From Setaria digitata (Eukaryota > Nematoda > Chromadorea > Rhabditida > Setariidae), in assembly GCA_003640385.1 (NCBI GenBank), contig RCAB01000028.1, positions 124,001-188,000 on the forward strand: a DNA stretch of 64,000 nucleotides. Reading direction: 5' to 3'. Numbering within the stretch: the stretch's first letter is position 1; each line of letters starts with the position of its first letter. Positions 13,962 to 25,462 of the stretch are shown one piece after another. The translations under genes were made by a program, and so were the position numbers. The notes beneath the pieces are model-generated. The model was given only the letters and a program-made list of their open reading frames with translations, had not been told where the DNA came from and searched no databases.

Positions 13962-16461
13962 CACACATAAAATTTCTACACTACGCAGAGTGAACGATGG
14001 TGGGGTATCGAAACAGCTCACGGCAGCTGAGAAGCGGAAAAGAATGATTGAAGCTGGCACAAAATATGCGTTAGTTTACCGTCTAATATTAATTGTCAAT
14101 TTGACATTTTTAAGCTGAATGTGCAACAAATTTAGTGACAGGAACAATTTTTCAGAGCACAAAACCGGAAAATCAAGACAGATTGTTCTACTCGTGCTAA
14201 TTTCATGAAACTTAGCGTCAAGGTCAGCATTACCGGGCCTTTTGTTATGCTTCAGGCAGTTAGTGAAGACTGAAATAACATTTCAATTATTTCGTTTTCT
14301 ATTGTCAAATTATTTCAAGAAAAGTTATTGCGTATTATACGTATTTAAGTTTGAAGGCAACACCAAGTTCAGCTGTCAAAATTGAATCGTGCAGGAGACC
14401 AGCTATGCGTTTGAAGCTGCATCGCGATTCGCCGAGAAAAAACGAACAAGCAGTTGAAATATCTAATAGCCAGCAGTCGATTTCTGAAATTTTGGTGTGA
14501 AATTTCCTAAAATTTGTCTTAGATTGCTGTTTAATTACCTGATCATCACTTCTTTTCTCTTTTCTCACATCGTAATCCTCGTGGATTGTTCAAAAGGGAG
14601 CTTTTAGCGTCCAGACACAAACAACAAGAAAAGGCCGTACATCGCAAAAACACCTCTGAAACCCATAAATGAAATATTTGAACGCGACGATGCCGCACTG
14701 ACAAGCATTTTAAATAGATGTCCGCAGAATTCAGTTTCTGGAAGAATTTCTATCTTCGTAAGTTATTTTTCGCTGTGACGTCTACTTTTATCTATCATAT
14801 TTAAGTTGCTTTAATTCTATGTTGCCATGGAAAACTCGTTCGCCACTTTTCTTTTTCTTTTTTTTACTCCATAGAATATCGCTTATTAGGAGTGATGACT
14901 ACAAAAGTTTACTCTGTCAAGTTAAGAGCAAGTCAAATTCTTTTTGATATTCTATTACATTATATTTCCTTCATTCAGCGTGGTCGTGAAAGGCCATCAT
15001 TGTTTCCGAATGGAATAAATCCACTGGATACAGCTGCTGTGAAATTTGCTAAACCCTTGCCACTAACGACGCTTGCTGCACGCTCATTTTCTCTTGGATC
15101 CATCGCACCGACAAAAGCTGACACGACATCTATTCTGGCTACATCATCCCCAGCCGTCAAAATGTCAAAAAGAACGCCAGTTGGTTCTTGATCTTTCAGT
15201 TTTTTAAGTTCTAGAACTGTATGATTTCATGTTAATAAATAGAAGCCTTGTGCGAAATTATTTTCAGGCAAAAACCGTTAGATTTGATGAAAGCATCGAT
15301 TTTCGAAGTCCAAAAGTCGGTGGTTTTCCTTCCTCAGAAGCCAAAGTTTCTAATATTGATAAACAGCCTCCGGAAAAAACAGTAAGCTGTATAACTTTAG
15401 ATTATGCCAGTTTTATATATAAATTTTCCTTATATTGTGTTCATTTCAGGATGAGATGATTTTGGACCTGAAAATGAAATTTGATGAGATGTTAGATAAG
15501 CTGAGAAACTTGCCAGAATGTGTTTTCATCAGCTTGGAAAAAGCAGTACATCAAATTTCTTCTGAGAAATCAGCGTAAATTTCTGACTTCTTTAGAAATA
15601 AAAGTTTGGCTGCTAACTTCATCATTTTAATAGAATGGTATCCTTCTGCATCATCCTGTTAATGGGAGTCTAGTTTTAATAGTCATTTATAATGATCGTT
15701 TAAAAAAAAGGTCGAGAAGTGAGCTAAACAATTTAAGAAATTTTGAATGTAAACTCGCTGCTTTTCCAGAAATGTTAGTAAAACATGTAACAAATATCGA
15801 GGTCGACTTGACCCACTGCAGAATTCAACAACAGTATTATTACCAGAATCTGAAAGAACGGAAAACTTATCCAGTTGTTGTTTGTCACCGTTACAAACCA
15901 CGCCATCACCAGATTGTATTGCCTTGCGAACAAGGAGAAAAGTTCGCTCGTCACAAATGAATGACCAGGTGAATTTATTTTTCGAGAACTTAAATACCAG
16001 AGATAGATTATGTGGGTAATATGTTTGCAACTTCACTCTTTTGATTCTGCAGCATGTTTCTTAAAATCATTTCAATGTTTCGGAAATTTTCCAGTAATGC
16101 AGACAATGCAGGAATTCATGTAATAGTAGAAGTTTGCAGGAATTTACACCAGCAGTAGACGCTTTTCTTAGGAAAAGCAATAATGTTGCATATCGTCCAA
16201 GAAGCTTGATTCGCCAGGATTATGAAACATCAATAAATGTACGTCAATTTAAAAGTTACAATTAATTCTGATGAAATGGTAATGAAAGATCTGAAAAATC
16301 CTGGTGTCAAGTTTGATATTTTACAATTTTGGAAAAAGAAAAAGGAAATATGGAGTGGTACGTTTATTAAAATTTACATTCTTCTATAGAACCAAGAGAT
16401 CAGGGCAACTGAATCAGATGCTCCTCGACAAACATTTGAAACAACAACTGCAATATCGTGA
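13962..16461 (+). CDS. Unrecognised Ser/Lys-rich protein with PP1-docking-like motif
   Basis: Ten exons join in phase to at least 424 codons: 13962-14069, 14156-14222, 14357-14494, 14608-14757, 14979-15179, 15268-15381, 15450-15574, 15770-15968, 16140-16238 and 16390-16461 (TGA). The first exon carries two bases from an upstream exon, so the start is missing. The product is rich in S, T, K, R and P, with basic clusters (AAEKRKRM, RRPAMRLKLHRDSPRKNE, RTRRKVRSSQ), several TP and SP sites, and one predicted helical stretch (MILDLKMKFDEMLDKLRN). KTVRF at exon six fits the [RK]-x-V-x-F docking motif for protein phosphatase 1. This looks like a nuclear or chromosome-associated disordered protein, but I do not recognise a family, and the PP1 link is inference from one short motif. 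That the phase stays consistent over ten exons is the main support that the gene is real. Confidence 0.65.
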
Positions 16462-18712
16462 TTATTTGCTCTGTTATTTGTATTCATTTAACAGCTGCTT
16501 TGAAGAAGACAGTAATATATATATGGAACTTTAGAGGTCGTTCAATCATCCGTAGTAAAGCACTTTTTTTTTTTCAAATGGCAAACCCATGGGTAATTTT
16601 AGTTAGAGTCAAAACTTCATTATTATTGTTCAAATTAATGAAGAATGTACCTCCCAAAAGGAATACGTTAGTGTAGGATTTCCGACGTGGGAAAGAAAAA
16701 ATTGGCATAGAAAGAAAGGGAAGTCGTCTATAAAGGTGAACTTTACCATCAAGTCTATAATAATTATGAAGTAATAAAACTGGAAGATGTTGAGCATTTC
16801 CAATCCCTACCCGCTGTACACTTTTAGTGCGATAGGATAAGGACATAAAACTTAAAGATAAAGGTTCCTTTTTTATCTACTAACTGATTAGAATGGTAAT
16901 AATACGGTTTCGAAAACCGCTTGACAATGTTTTCCTTCTTTGAACTTTCTGAGGTATAAATGCTGCCATGCTTCAAAGTTGTATAATTATAACTTCTTTC
17001 ATATTGTAAAACATCCGAGCGTTGTAGAATGCTATAAATTAAGATCAAGATATTTCCTGGATTTTACATTTGATAAGCCACATCATATATAACGTTTTAA
17101 ATGATATAGCGGTGATCATGCTGTTTAATCCGCTAATCAATGCAACTGTATATTAAGATATCCTTAGTGAGAGTTCAAACAGAACGGTGTAGTGTCCATT
17201 CTGTGATTTTGTCATATCGTTTAACATATTTGCCGGTCATAAGAAAATATCTTAAATACTCCACCATCTTTTTGAATATTCAAATTGTCCTGTTTAAAGC
17301 GTGAGCCTTCTATAACTGCAGATCTGGCACTGCTAGTTCGGAAGCCAGATTTACTCTCGAAAGTTTTCTCGTTTTCCAATGTTATATTTTATTCAGTAAT
17401 GAAATATGTTATATTTCATTACCTCCTATTATTTCATTCCATGTTTCTACCATATCTTTATATTTCCTTTTAAACACACATCTTTTTACTTTACAAAAAA
17501 CGTTAACTGTGAAGACACAAGTAACATTCACTCGGTCCACTAAGGAACTCTTATGTGAGGTAGTGCCCAATATCCAATTGTTACAACTGGACAAAATTCT
17601 TCTATAAATTCTATTAGAAATGCTCTTTTTATTAATTTTGGCTAATCAAATAAGTCTCGAAAATTTTTTCTGAGCTTAAACTACTCTAGAACTCCGAACA
17701 ATAAACATGCGGTGAATTTTGCTCGCGCATACTTCTGTTGTCACATGAGGTCTTAACATCGGGATATCGCATATCAAAACAAAACAGATAGAAGGAGTAT
17801 TTCTGTTTCTAAACCATATTGACGAAGCTTCACGAATTTAATTTTAATTTAGCAAACTGTCCAGTTTACCCCTGTGGTCAATTAGGAAGAAACTGGTAAA
17901 GTCATTTTGAGGACCAGAAAGTGACCAGTGACTTGTGCCCGGAGCCGTATTTAACTTGAATAAAGGGTCGAAGTTCAGGATGCAGAAGATGAGGGGTAAG
18001 AGGTGGAATGTATTCCATGCGAATGGGTTAGCACTGCTAATGTGGAAGAAGCGTAAAAGGGAACCAGCGGAGGTATGCTCTACGTTTGGTAAATCTGACA
18101 AAACCAGCCTGTTCAATTTGTAACTTGATACTTTACGGATGCCCGAGCTTTTTGCACGCCTCGGGAATGTCACTATGGGATGGATGCAGAGCACTTATGC
18201 TAGAAATTCAGTTCGGGACTTCAGACCTTAGTGTCAGAGAAGATTCGCTTCACCTTTGTTTCCGCTTCAGCAACTTATTATTTCAGGACTCTAGAAGGAA
18301 GAGTACACCCAAAAGATGGTATTCGAAGCGTCATTAATGGTTTGTTTCCTCGTAGTGAACAAATTGCTCTACTTTAATTCCTTTTATTTCAACTACTTTC
18401 TCATTCTTCTGTAGTGAGCAATGTTCTAGATGTGGGTAGTTTAGCTTACCCATATTAGTAGGTAGAAGTGAATAACAACGGCTAAATGCTGTAGTAACTA
18501 TAGCAAGATCCATGCACACCCTTTAATAGTTCGCTTGAGAACGTGCGATTGTCCCACCTAGGCCATCTAGACAAAGTTTTTGCATTTAATACTAAATTTG
18601 ATCTGCTCAATTGCAGCTTTCAAATGTAGCTTTCTTCTTTGTGGTAAGGTTTTGGTATGCAAATTTTTACACCGGTTTTATTTTTACATTTATTATCCCT
18701 TGTTATTTGCAG
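16462..18712. other. Intergenic plus unresolved 5' end of NPL4
   Basis: Mostly featureless AT-rich DNA. 17880-18330 is more GC-rich and carries overlapping open frames on both strands without clear coding character. A possible exon at 18288-18338, behind a good TATTTCAG acceptor and before a GTTTGT donor, reads GRVHPKDGIRSVIN. This is weakly like the start of the NPL4 ubiquitin-like domain (RV...DG...I). The flanking exons needed to complete that domain were not found. Confidence 0.4.
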
Positions 18713-21700
18713 GAAAAGGTTGATGAAGTTGACAATTATTTGGCAAAGCAAGACGGGATGATTATACGGGAAAGGGATCCACATATGTGTCATCACGGCA
18801 TACGTCAAAAGTGTACTCATTGTTTACCACTAGATGTAAGTCTTGAGAATATATGGATGGCTCTCAAGCCTGGCTGATATTTCAATCGTCCTACGATTAT
18901 TGAGTTCACACTTTTTCGCGATTAACAGTGAAAAAGTATAAACCACAGCAATTTATTTTAAGACCACAGTTTATTCTGCTACATTTTATTATATTTGCAA
19001 AGATACTTAATAATTTTTCAGCCATACGATGAAGAGTACCTCAAAAAAAAGGATATCAAACATATGTCTTTTCATGCATATGTACGTAAAATGACTGCTG
19101 GTCATGGTAAAGGAACACAGCTAAAAAAACCACTGGAAAATATTGTATGCTCATTAAAGCCTAATTGTCCAGGTCATAAACCTTATCCACAAGGTATATG
19201 TAGCAAATGTCGACCACCGATGGTTACACTTAATAGACAGGTTTGTTGCTTTTTTGTTCTGGAAAAGGCTTATTTTATGCCGATTATATTTAAAGTCATA
19301 AAAACCAATATGTGTTTATTTATCAAATGGATTAAAGCCTTGTCTTAATCAAAAATCTAATCTAACTGGATTGTGGAAGCTTATTTTTTTTTCTGAATTT
19401 TCAGCGCTTTCGGCATGTGGATAATATATCGATTGAAAATGAGGAAGTTGTTAATCGTTTCCTTGCGTTTTGGCGTAAAACTGGTCATCAGAGAGTTGGT
19501 TACATGATCGGACGTTACGAATCATTTCAGGAAATCCCGCTTGGAATCAAAGCAACAGTTGCTGCTATTTATGAACCACCACAGGTTTGGTTATCTCTCT
19601 TCTTTTTTACGTATTTATACATTATCTTGCATTCTTGGTTTTGTGTTTCGAAGTTGTAATATTACAGTCTTGTTCGGCCGATTCAGTCAGTTTAGAAATC
19701 GACCCGCAAGAAAAAGTAGTAGATGAGCTTTGTTCTTATCTTAATTTAAAACGCGTTGGTTGGATTTTTACTGATTTATGGTCGGCAGATTCATCTAAAG
19801 GCACTGTTTATTGCACGCGGCACAAGGTCTGCATATTACGTTATACTTTTCCTTTTTTTTCTTTTTTATGCTTTTTCTTTTTTTTTTTTTGACAGAAGTA
19901 AAGATTTCGAGATTCATGGATGTCGTGATTTGAAATTTCCTTTCTATTTCAGGACTCTTTCTTCCTTTCTGCGCAAGAATGTATTACGGCTGGTTGGTTA
20001 CAAAATAAGTACCCTAACATAACAGATTTTTGCAGTGATGGATATTTTGGTTCTAAATTTACCACGGTTGTTGCATCAGGTTTGTTTTTCCAAAGTGATG
20101 AAATCACTTTATGTTGATAAAGCTAGCACTGGAAACTATTCATGGATTTTGTTGATTTCCCAAAAATTAATTTGAGCTCAAATCTACTTTGCTTTAAACA
20201 GCGCATATGTACGAAACAGGAACACTAGGTGAGGGTATCAGAGTTCGGACAAACCTAAAACATGGATTCTTTTATGAGGAAGAATTTGACGTAAAAGTGA
20301 TGAAGTGCTTGCAGTGCATTTTGCGCTAAAGGTTGATATTCACTAGGAGATTACTCTCAGATTCTGTACTTTATTCTTTTTGGCAGACAGTGCTTTAAAG
20401 TGCTTAGTAAAACCCACATTTTAGTTTAATTTAGTATGGTCTCGTATTTTGCAATGCTTGCAGGTAATGAATGGAATCAAATCGATTTTAGTGGTTATCA
20501 AGTTTCCAATCAGTGTGCTGCTCTTGTTGAAGCTAATTTATTATGTCCAACTTCCCATCCCGAGTTGGCCTACCTACGTGAAGTGCCCTTAACTCCATCA
20601 CAATATATCACTGATGTCCATTATATGGTATGCGCATATTAATTATTGGTATACTCTCCACTTTCTCTTTTTTTTTTTTTTTTCCTTGCGACTAATATCT
20701 ATTTACATAGATCTGTTTACAGGAAAAGAATGAATACGGCGTTGAAACAAGAAAAAATGGCCGTCCGATGCCCGTCGAATATTTGCTTGTCGATGTCCCA
20801 GCGGGAATGCCGAAAGAACCACATGCCACATTTAATATTTCAAAAAAGTGTTACTTCCCAACTGAAAATCGTATCTTAATTGGTGAATTACAGGTACATA
20901 TTCGTTGTAATATTTTGTTTTCTGTTAGAAGTTTGGAAATGTTTAAATTACTTTTCCTAATAGTCAACAAATTATTTTTCTCGAGTCTTTTTTCAAGTGC
21001 TCTTCTCTCAACTAGATTTTGTATTTGTTTTATCAAAAGTTTCGAAACTAGGAATCCCATATATCCCTGATTATATAATTCTTCATAGGACGATTCAGTC
21101 AGTTGGTTCCTAAGCTTTATAAATTGAACCAAGCGTTATCTGAGGACAAAGTTTTTCTCGTCATCCTTTCTAATATGTTTCAAAATTTTTGTATCAGGAT
21201 GCAAGAGCAGTCGGTCGCTACATATCTGAATTTTCACAAAATCAGTTCATCGAGATGGCAACGAATTTTCATTTTCTTCTTTTCCTGCTCAGTAATGATA
21301 TTGTTAAATTCTCCAAGGTGGGTAACTGTTTATTCACTATTTCATTTATAAAATAAATGTCAACTTAAATTTAAGTTGTATAAATATAAAAGCTTTTCTT
21401 TTAGATTGTCAAGGGATCCAAATTAATTGAGGCATAAGTAATGTCTTCAAGAAAAGGATCACAATTTTGGAATATAATTGTTGAGCCGAATTTCAGGAAG
21501 AAGTCAAGTCCCTTTGCGAGATAGTTCAGCAACAAGATCGAGGTAAAGCAATGGATTGGGCATCTAATAATACCAACTGGGCAACGTTGTCAACATTATG
21601 TCTTCATTCAGTGCAAGGTGAAGTGTTGGTTTGTACCAAGTTTGTAAAGATTTTTTTTTTATAAATTACCTGTGGAGGAAACGGGGAAAAGTTCAGTTCC

Positions 21701-21917
21701 TTCTTACTTGAATAAAAGAAATTTCTCTTATGAAAGTAATTTTAATACTTGCAAAGAAATGAAGTAAGTTTCCGTGTCATTTATTTCTTTTATTTTTTTT
21801 TTAGAATCGTCAACCACTGACTCAAACAGTAAATGGTCCTGTAAGCATTGTACGTTTGAAAATGCGATGGGGCGGACCGATTGTTCTATGTGCGGCCTTC
21901 CTCGTTCAGAAACTTAA
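18713..21917 (+). CDS. NPLOC4: NPL4, p97/CDC48 ubiquitin cofactor (N-terminus unresolved)
   Basis: Ten exons join in phase to 498 aa: 18713-18835, 19022-19240, 19405-19584, 19668-19826, 19953-20079, 20464-20627, 20723-20893, 21198-21317, 21497-21617 and 21805-21917 (TAA). NPL4 pairs with UFD1 to deliver ubiquitinated substrates to the AAA ATPase p97/CDC48 in ERAD and replisome disassembly. The order is canonical: [12 protein letters not shown] linker, zinc-finger region with [12 protein letters not shown] and [15 protein letters not shown], then the MPN-like NPL4 core ([63 protein letters not shown]), and a C-terminal NZF finger WSCKHC...CSMC. About 105 residues of the ubiquitin-like domain, present in the human protein, should lie upstream. 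The NZF finger suggests direct ubiquitin binding, as in metazoan NPL4. Confidence 0.93.
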
Positions 21918-23051
21918 AACTTAATTTTTTTTATTTTTGTGTACATCTTTGCTTTTAACCAGTTCTATTTCTGGAACTAGATCAATTATGTTATGAGAAG
22001 CCTGCTATGAGCCTATTTTATTCACGCACTTTTTCTTAAAATTTCTTATCACTTATACATAAGAAAAAAAGGGCAGGGTTCTGGCTGTATTTATTCTTTG
22101 AATTTAAACCTATTTTTTTATTGCGCGTAGTGTGAATATTGGAATGACTTGAAGCAAAATATTGTGGTCAATTTTTTTTTTAGAAGTTACGATGCACTGT
22201 AAGGAGTGTATTTTATTGAACGGCGCATTTCAAAGAACCGAAGTTTTTAATTCTGGATGAATATAATGCTGTATTTGTAGGAATGGTGAAGTACTCTTGC
22301 GTTTCTTACTCTTTGTTGGTTTTCATCTTAATTGTTATCATAATTTTTAAATATTATATTGCATTTGTTGTCATAAATATGTTTGGGTATTGTAAATAAA
22401 AATTGAAAAAAACAATTCGGTGAGTCGTTGTGGTGCTGTGAAATGATATATACAGTAAAAATATGAAAAGTAAAATCATAAATTCCGAGAATATTAAAGG
22501 AAAACGGAGAGAAGCAGCAGAAAATTTATAGGATATTGAAAATTTGTAGCTCTCGTTCACATTCTCACAGTAGGAGAGATAAATTATCATGACCATAAAA
22601 TAATCCCCAAAAATATTTTCGTTATGGTGGGATTGTTCCTGACAACGCCTAGGTATTTACTGCGGATTTGAGTCTGTTACCTGACAAACTTGTAGTGCCA
22701 GGAAGGTGATTTTGAAAACATAAGTGTTACTACTTCGAATATTGAGAATTGATAAACTGTTTCGTCCATCTTTACCTCTTTCTGAAAGCTAAGCTGTGAT
22801 AATTCGATAACAACCTGGTAGACTCGACGCAATCTGTAATTAATTTGGGATGGGTTTCGCTGCACAAAAATGGATGAATTGAAAGAGAAGTTGAAAAAAA
22901 TGGTATGAACAACAGGTTTAGATTGGTGAATTGAGAAGGAAATAGGTGAGAGGAATAAGTCTGTCTGTTTCCATATCATGTTGGAAAAGAATAAGATAAG
23001 AGTGAAGATATAATAACAGATATCGGCGACATCCGTGCCTTCTTTCACGCA
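21918..23051. other. Intergenic: NPL4 to cysteine-rich gene
   Basis: AT-rich sequence follows the NPL4 stop; AATAAA occurs near 22395. An open frame on the minus strand at 22677-23156 (159 codons) is the longest in the gap. It overlaps the start of the next gene antisense, lacks domain resemblance, and is probably chance. Confidence 0.5.
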
Positions 23052-24632
23052 ATGATTCTTGTTGATCATCATTTTCTCTTCTTCTTCTGGTACCTTTTCG
23101 GAGATACTATCAATAATTTTACCTCTCTTACTGCTGACTATTCGTTGACGTGTCAACCAGGCTATCGAGTATCAAAAATAAAACGATCTCAGAAATACAA
23201 CGGGAAACTGGGATCATTGATAATACAGTGCGAGCTTATTGAACACAATGCTCAATTGGTACTTCTTGAAGTTCTGCAAATTTTCCACTTTTCTCTCTTC
23301 ATTCCAAAATATACCTCTAAGAGATTTTGTCCATGCCAGATATTTATGGAATTCAATGCCCAATTATTCCTGAATTACTTCTTATCTGTTCTTGACGACT
23401 TTCAAGACCGAATAGTGCAGTCTTTTATGTCATCGCTTCATTGCAAGTACAATATTCACACTATGATGTGATGTCCAGAAGAATTTGACTCATAGAAATA
23501 AGGAACTCTATTTCCATACTGAGTAATATATTATCTATTTAAAAATAATTAAAGGTTAAATGCGCTCGATTAGAAAGTGTTCCGCAATGTTTTGGCATAG
23601 CAGAAGGTTGTTCCGGACAGTCCTGGCTTGCAGGCTTCAACCTCTATGTTATTGAGAATTCGACAAAAGTCACGCTGTGAGTTCCCATTTAATCTTATGA
23701 AATATATAATGTTTTAATGCCAGGAAATGATGACTAAAATGACTGACCACAGATATCTTCTGAATGTTGCTTCAAATTTGTCGAATAGTGCAACAGAAGC
23801 ACAGATTCCCCTACAGCACAGAAAAATCCTGTGAACTAAGCATGAGAGTTTTATAACGTACTTCAAGTGCCTAACATTAAGCTTTTTGCTTGCTTTCTAT
23901 GAAGCCACTCTTCCATAACAATTTGTCTTTTTAGCTGGGATCCAGTATGCTGTACATCAGAAGACACAATGATCCACGAGAATACCTGCATAAATGATCG
24001 TCTCAATGAACCAGAGGAAAATTTTGAGCACGAAATAGCCGATGATTTAGTCTACAGAGGTTTGCAGTGTTGGCATCAGTATAACACAGATAATGCACTG
24101 TTCGATTTGATTTGGAAAATGGAAATCTGTCCGTTCAGTTCATCTACAGAAACGCCATACAGACTGCAAGGTTTGTTTACACTTGTCAAAATGCTCATCC
24201 ATCAATCTACGCGAACTTAGTTTATTCCAATCCCAACCTATAAAACTCAGTCCTACTACGACCAGAAATCTTGAAAATCATTCGTTGTAAATGATCTTAT
24301 TAACCGAACAGTAATGAAAGTCATGAATGTTTTGGTACAAATAACCCTCAGTAATTGCCATCCTTATTAAATAAGATACCATTAGGTATGTCGAGATGAC
24401 CTGTATTACTTGCAGAATCCAAACATCCTTTCCTCATTGCAACTCCAGAAAACCGCTAATTGCTTAGATCCATAAAGCTTTCCGCATGATAGTGCTTTTA
24501 GATTGTCCGGAATGCGAATGTGATTGTGGCAAATCAGTTTGCCCAGATACAAGTTACCCGTCCAAACTAATTCATAAGCATTCCGAAAACCAGTCATGCC
24601 AGTGCCAATGCGACTGCATTACCATTTGCTAA
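23052..24632 (+). CDS. Predicted secreted cysteine-rich protein
   Basis: Four exons join in phase to 231 aa: 23052-23258, 23555-23676, 23935-24170 and 24502-24632 (TAA). The first 30 residues contain a hydrophobic run (FLFFFWYLF) that could be a signal peptide or anchor, although charged residues precede it. About 20 cysteines follow: SLTCQPGYRVSKIK, GCSGQSWLAGFNLYV, DPVCCTSED, CINDR, GLQCWHQY, MEICPF, and a dense tail DCPECECDCGKSVC...SCQCQCDCITIC. The CQPGYRVSKI...C...PVCC spacing vaguely recalls dermatopontin-type modules, but I would not name a family. The acceptor before exon 2 (ATTAAAG) is poor, so that boundary is less certain. The product is likely extracellular and disulphide-bonded. 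Confidence 0.65.
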
Positions 24633-25462
24633 AGTGTTTCCAGCGCATAAGCCAAATGCCTTAAGTACAACGTGAAAGGAAATTCGAAGACGCCCAGTTC
24701 AAGTGAACCTCGGTTTCATTAATTTTGAAATTCCCTATGCTTCATTTATATTTCGATGAATCACAAATGCGACCATAAAATATTTTATACTTTCTCCTTT
24801 TCCAGACATTAACCAAAATATAGCTCACGCTATAGTAACACAGGAAACGAATAAACAGCAGAACCGCCAGTAGGAGTAACCGAAAAATTAAAGAAAAACA
24901 TCCTTCATGAAATTAAACGAGAGATTTCAAATTTTTTATAGGGAAAAGGAGAAAAACACTTCTTCTTTACTCTTCTCCCAAATTCTCCTTAAGAATTTCT
25001 TACAAATATCTTCATTATAACTATTCAGGAAATTTTCCGACAACTTCTCTCAGAAAAAAGTTGAACTGAAAAAAGTGAAAACAAAATGATACATGTCTGC
25101 GTGCAATTTAATTTAACAAAAGTTAAACGAGCCTGGAAATGTAATGAAAGAGGAACACCAATAATCTGAATGAAATGAAATGAGATTTTATAATCTATAA
25201 TTCATAATCTTAACTTCTGAACGGATCCTAATCACTTATTCAAGACTGTTGAAATCGCATTTCACAAGGGCTTTCTTTTTTTAATATCAAAAGCGAAAGA
25301 AATTTTGAAATGTTAAAAATGACATTTCTCTTACAATAGATTATTTTAAATTTGTTTACTACTCTAAACATTATAGAAGTAATATAAGTTGAACTTTGTT
25401 TGAATAAATATTTCAGTTGAACACAAAGCAAGTCGGGCGAGATCTGCCAGAGGATTTCATTT
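24633..25462. other. Intergenic between convergent cysteine-rich gene and TDP-43 gene
   Basis: The two flanking genes converge here, so the stretch should hold both 3' UTRs. On the minus strand an AATAAA hexamer would correspond to TTTATT on the plus strand; only AT-rich sequence without other structure is seen. Confidence 0.5.

Noticed and set aside
17844..18194. 116-codon minus-strand ORF upstream of NPL4
   Set aside because: S/L/N/P-rich random character, with overlapping open frames on the other strand and no conserved motif.
22677..23156. 159-codon minus-strand ORF
   Set aside because: No family resemblance or splice context, and it overlaps the start of the cysteine-rich gene antisense; probably chance.
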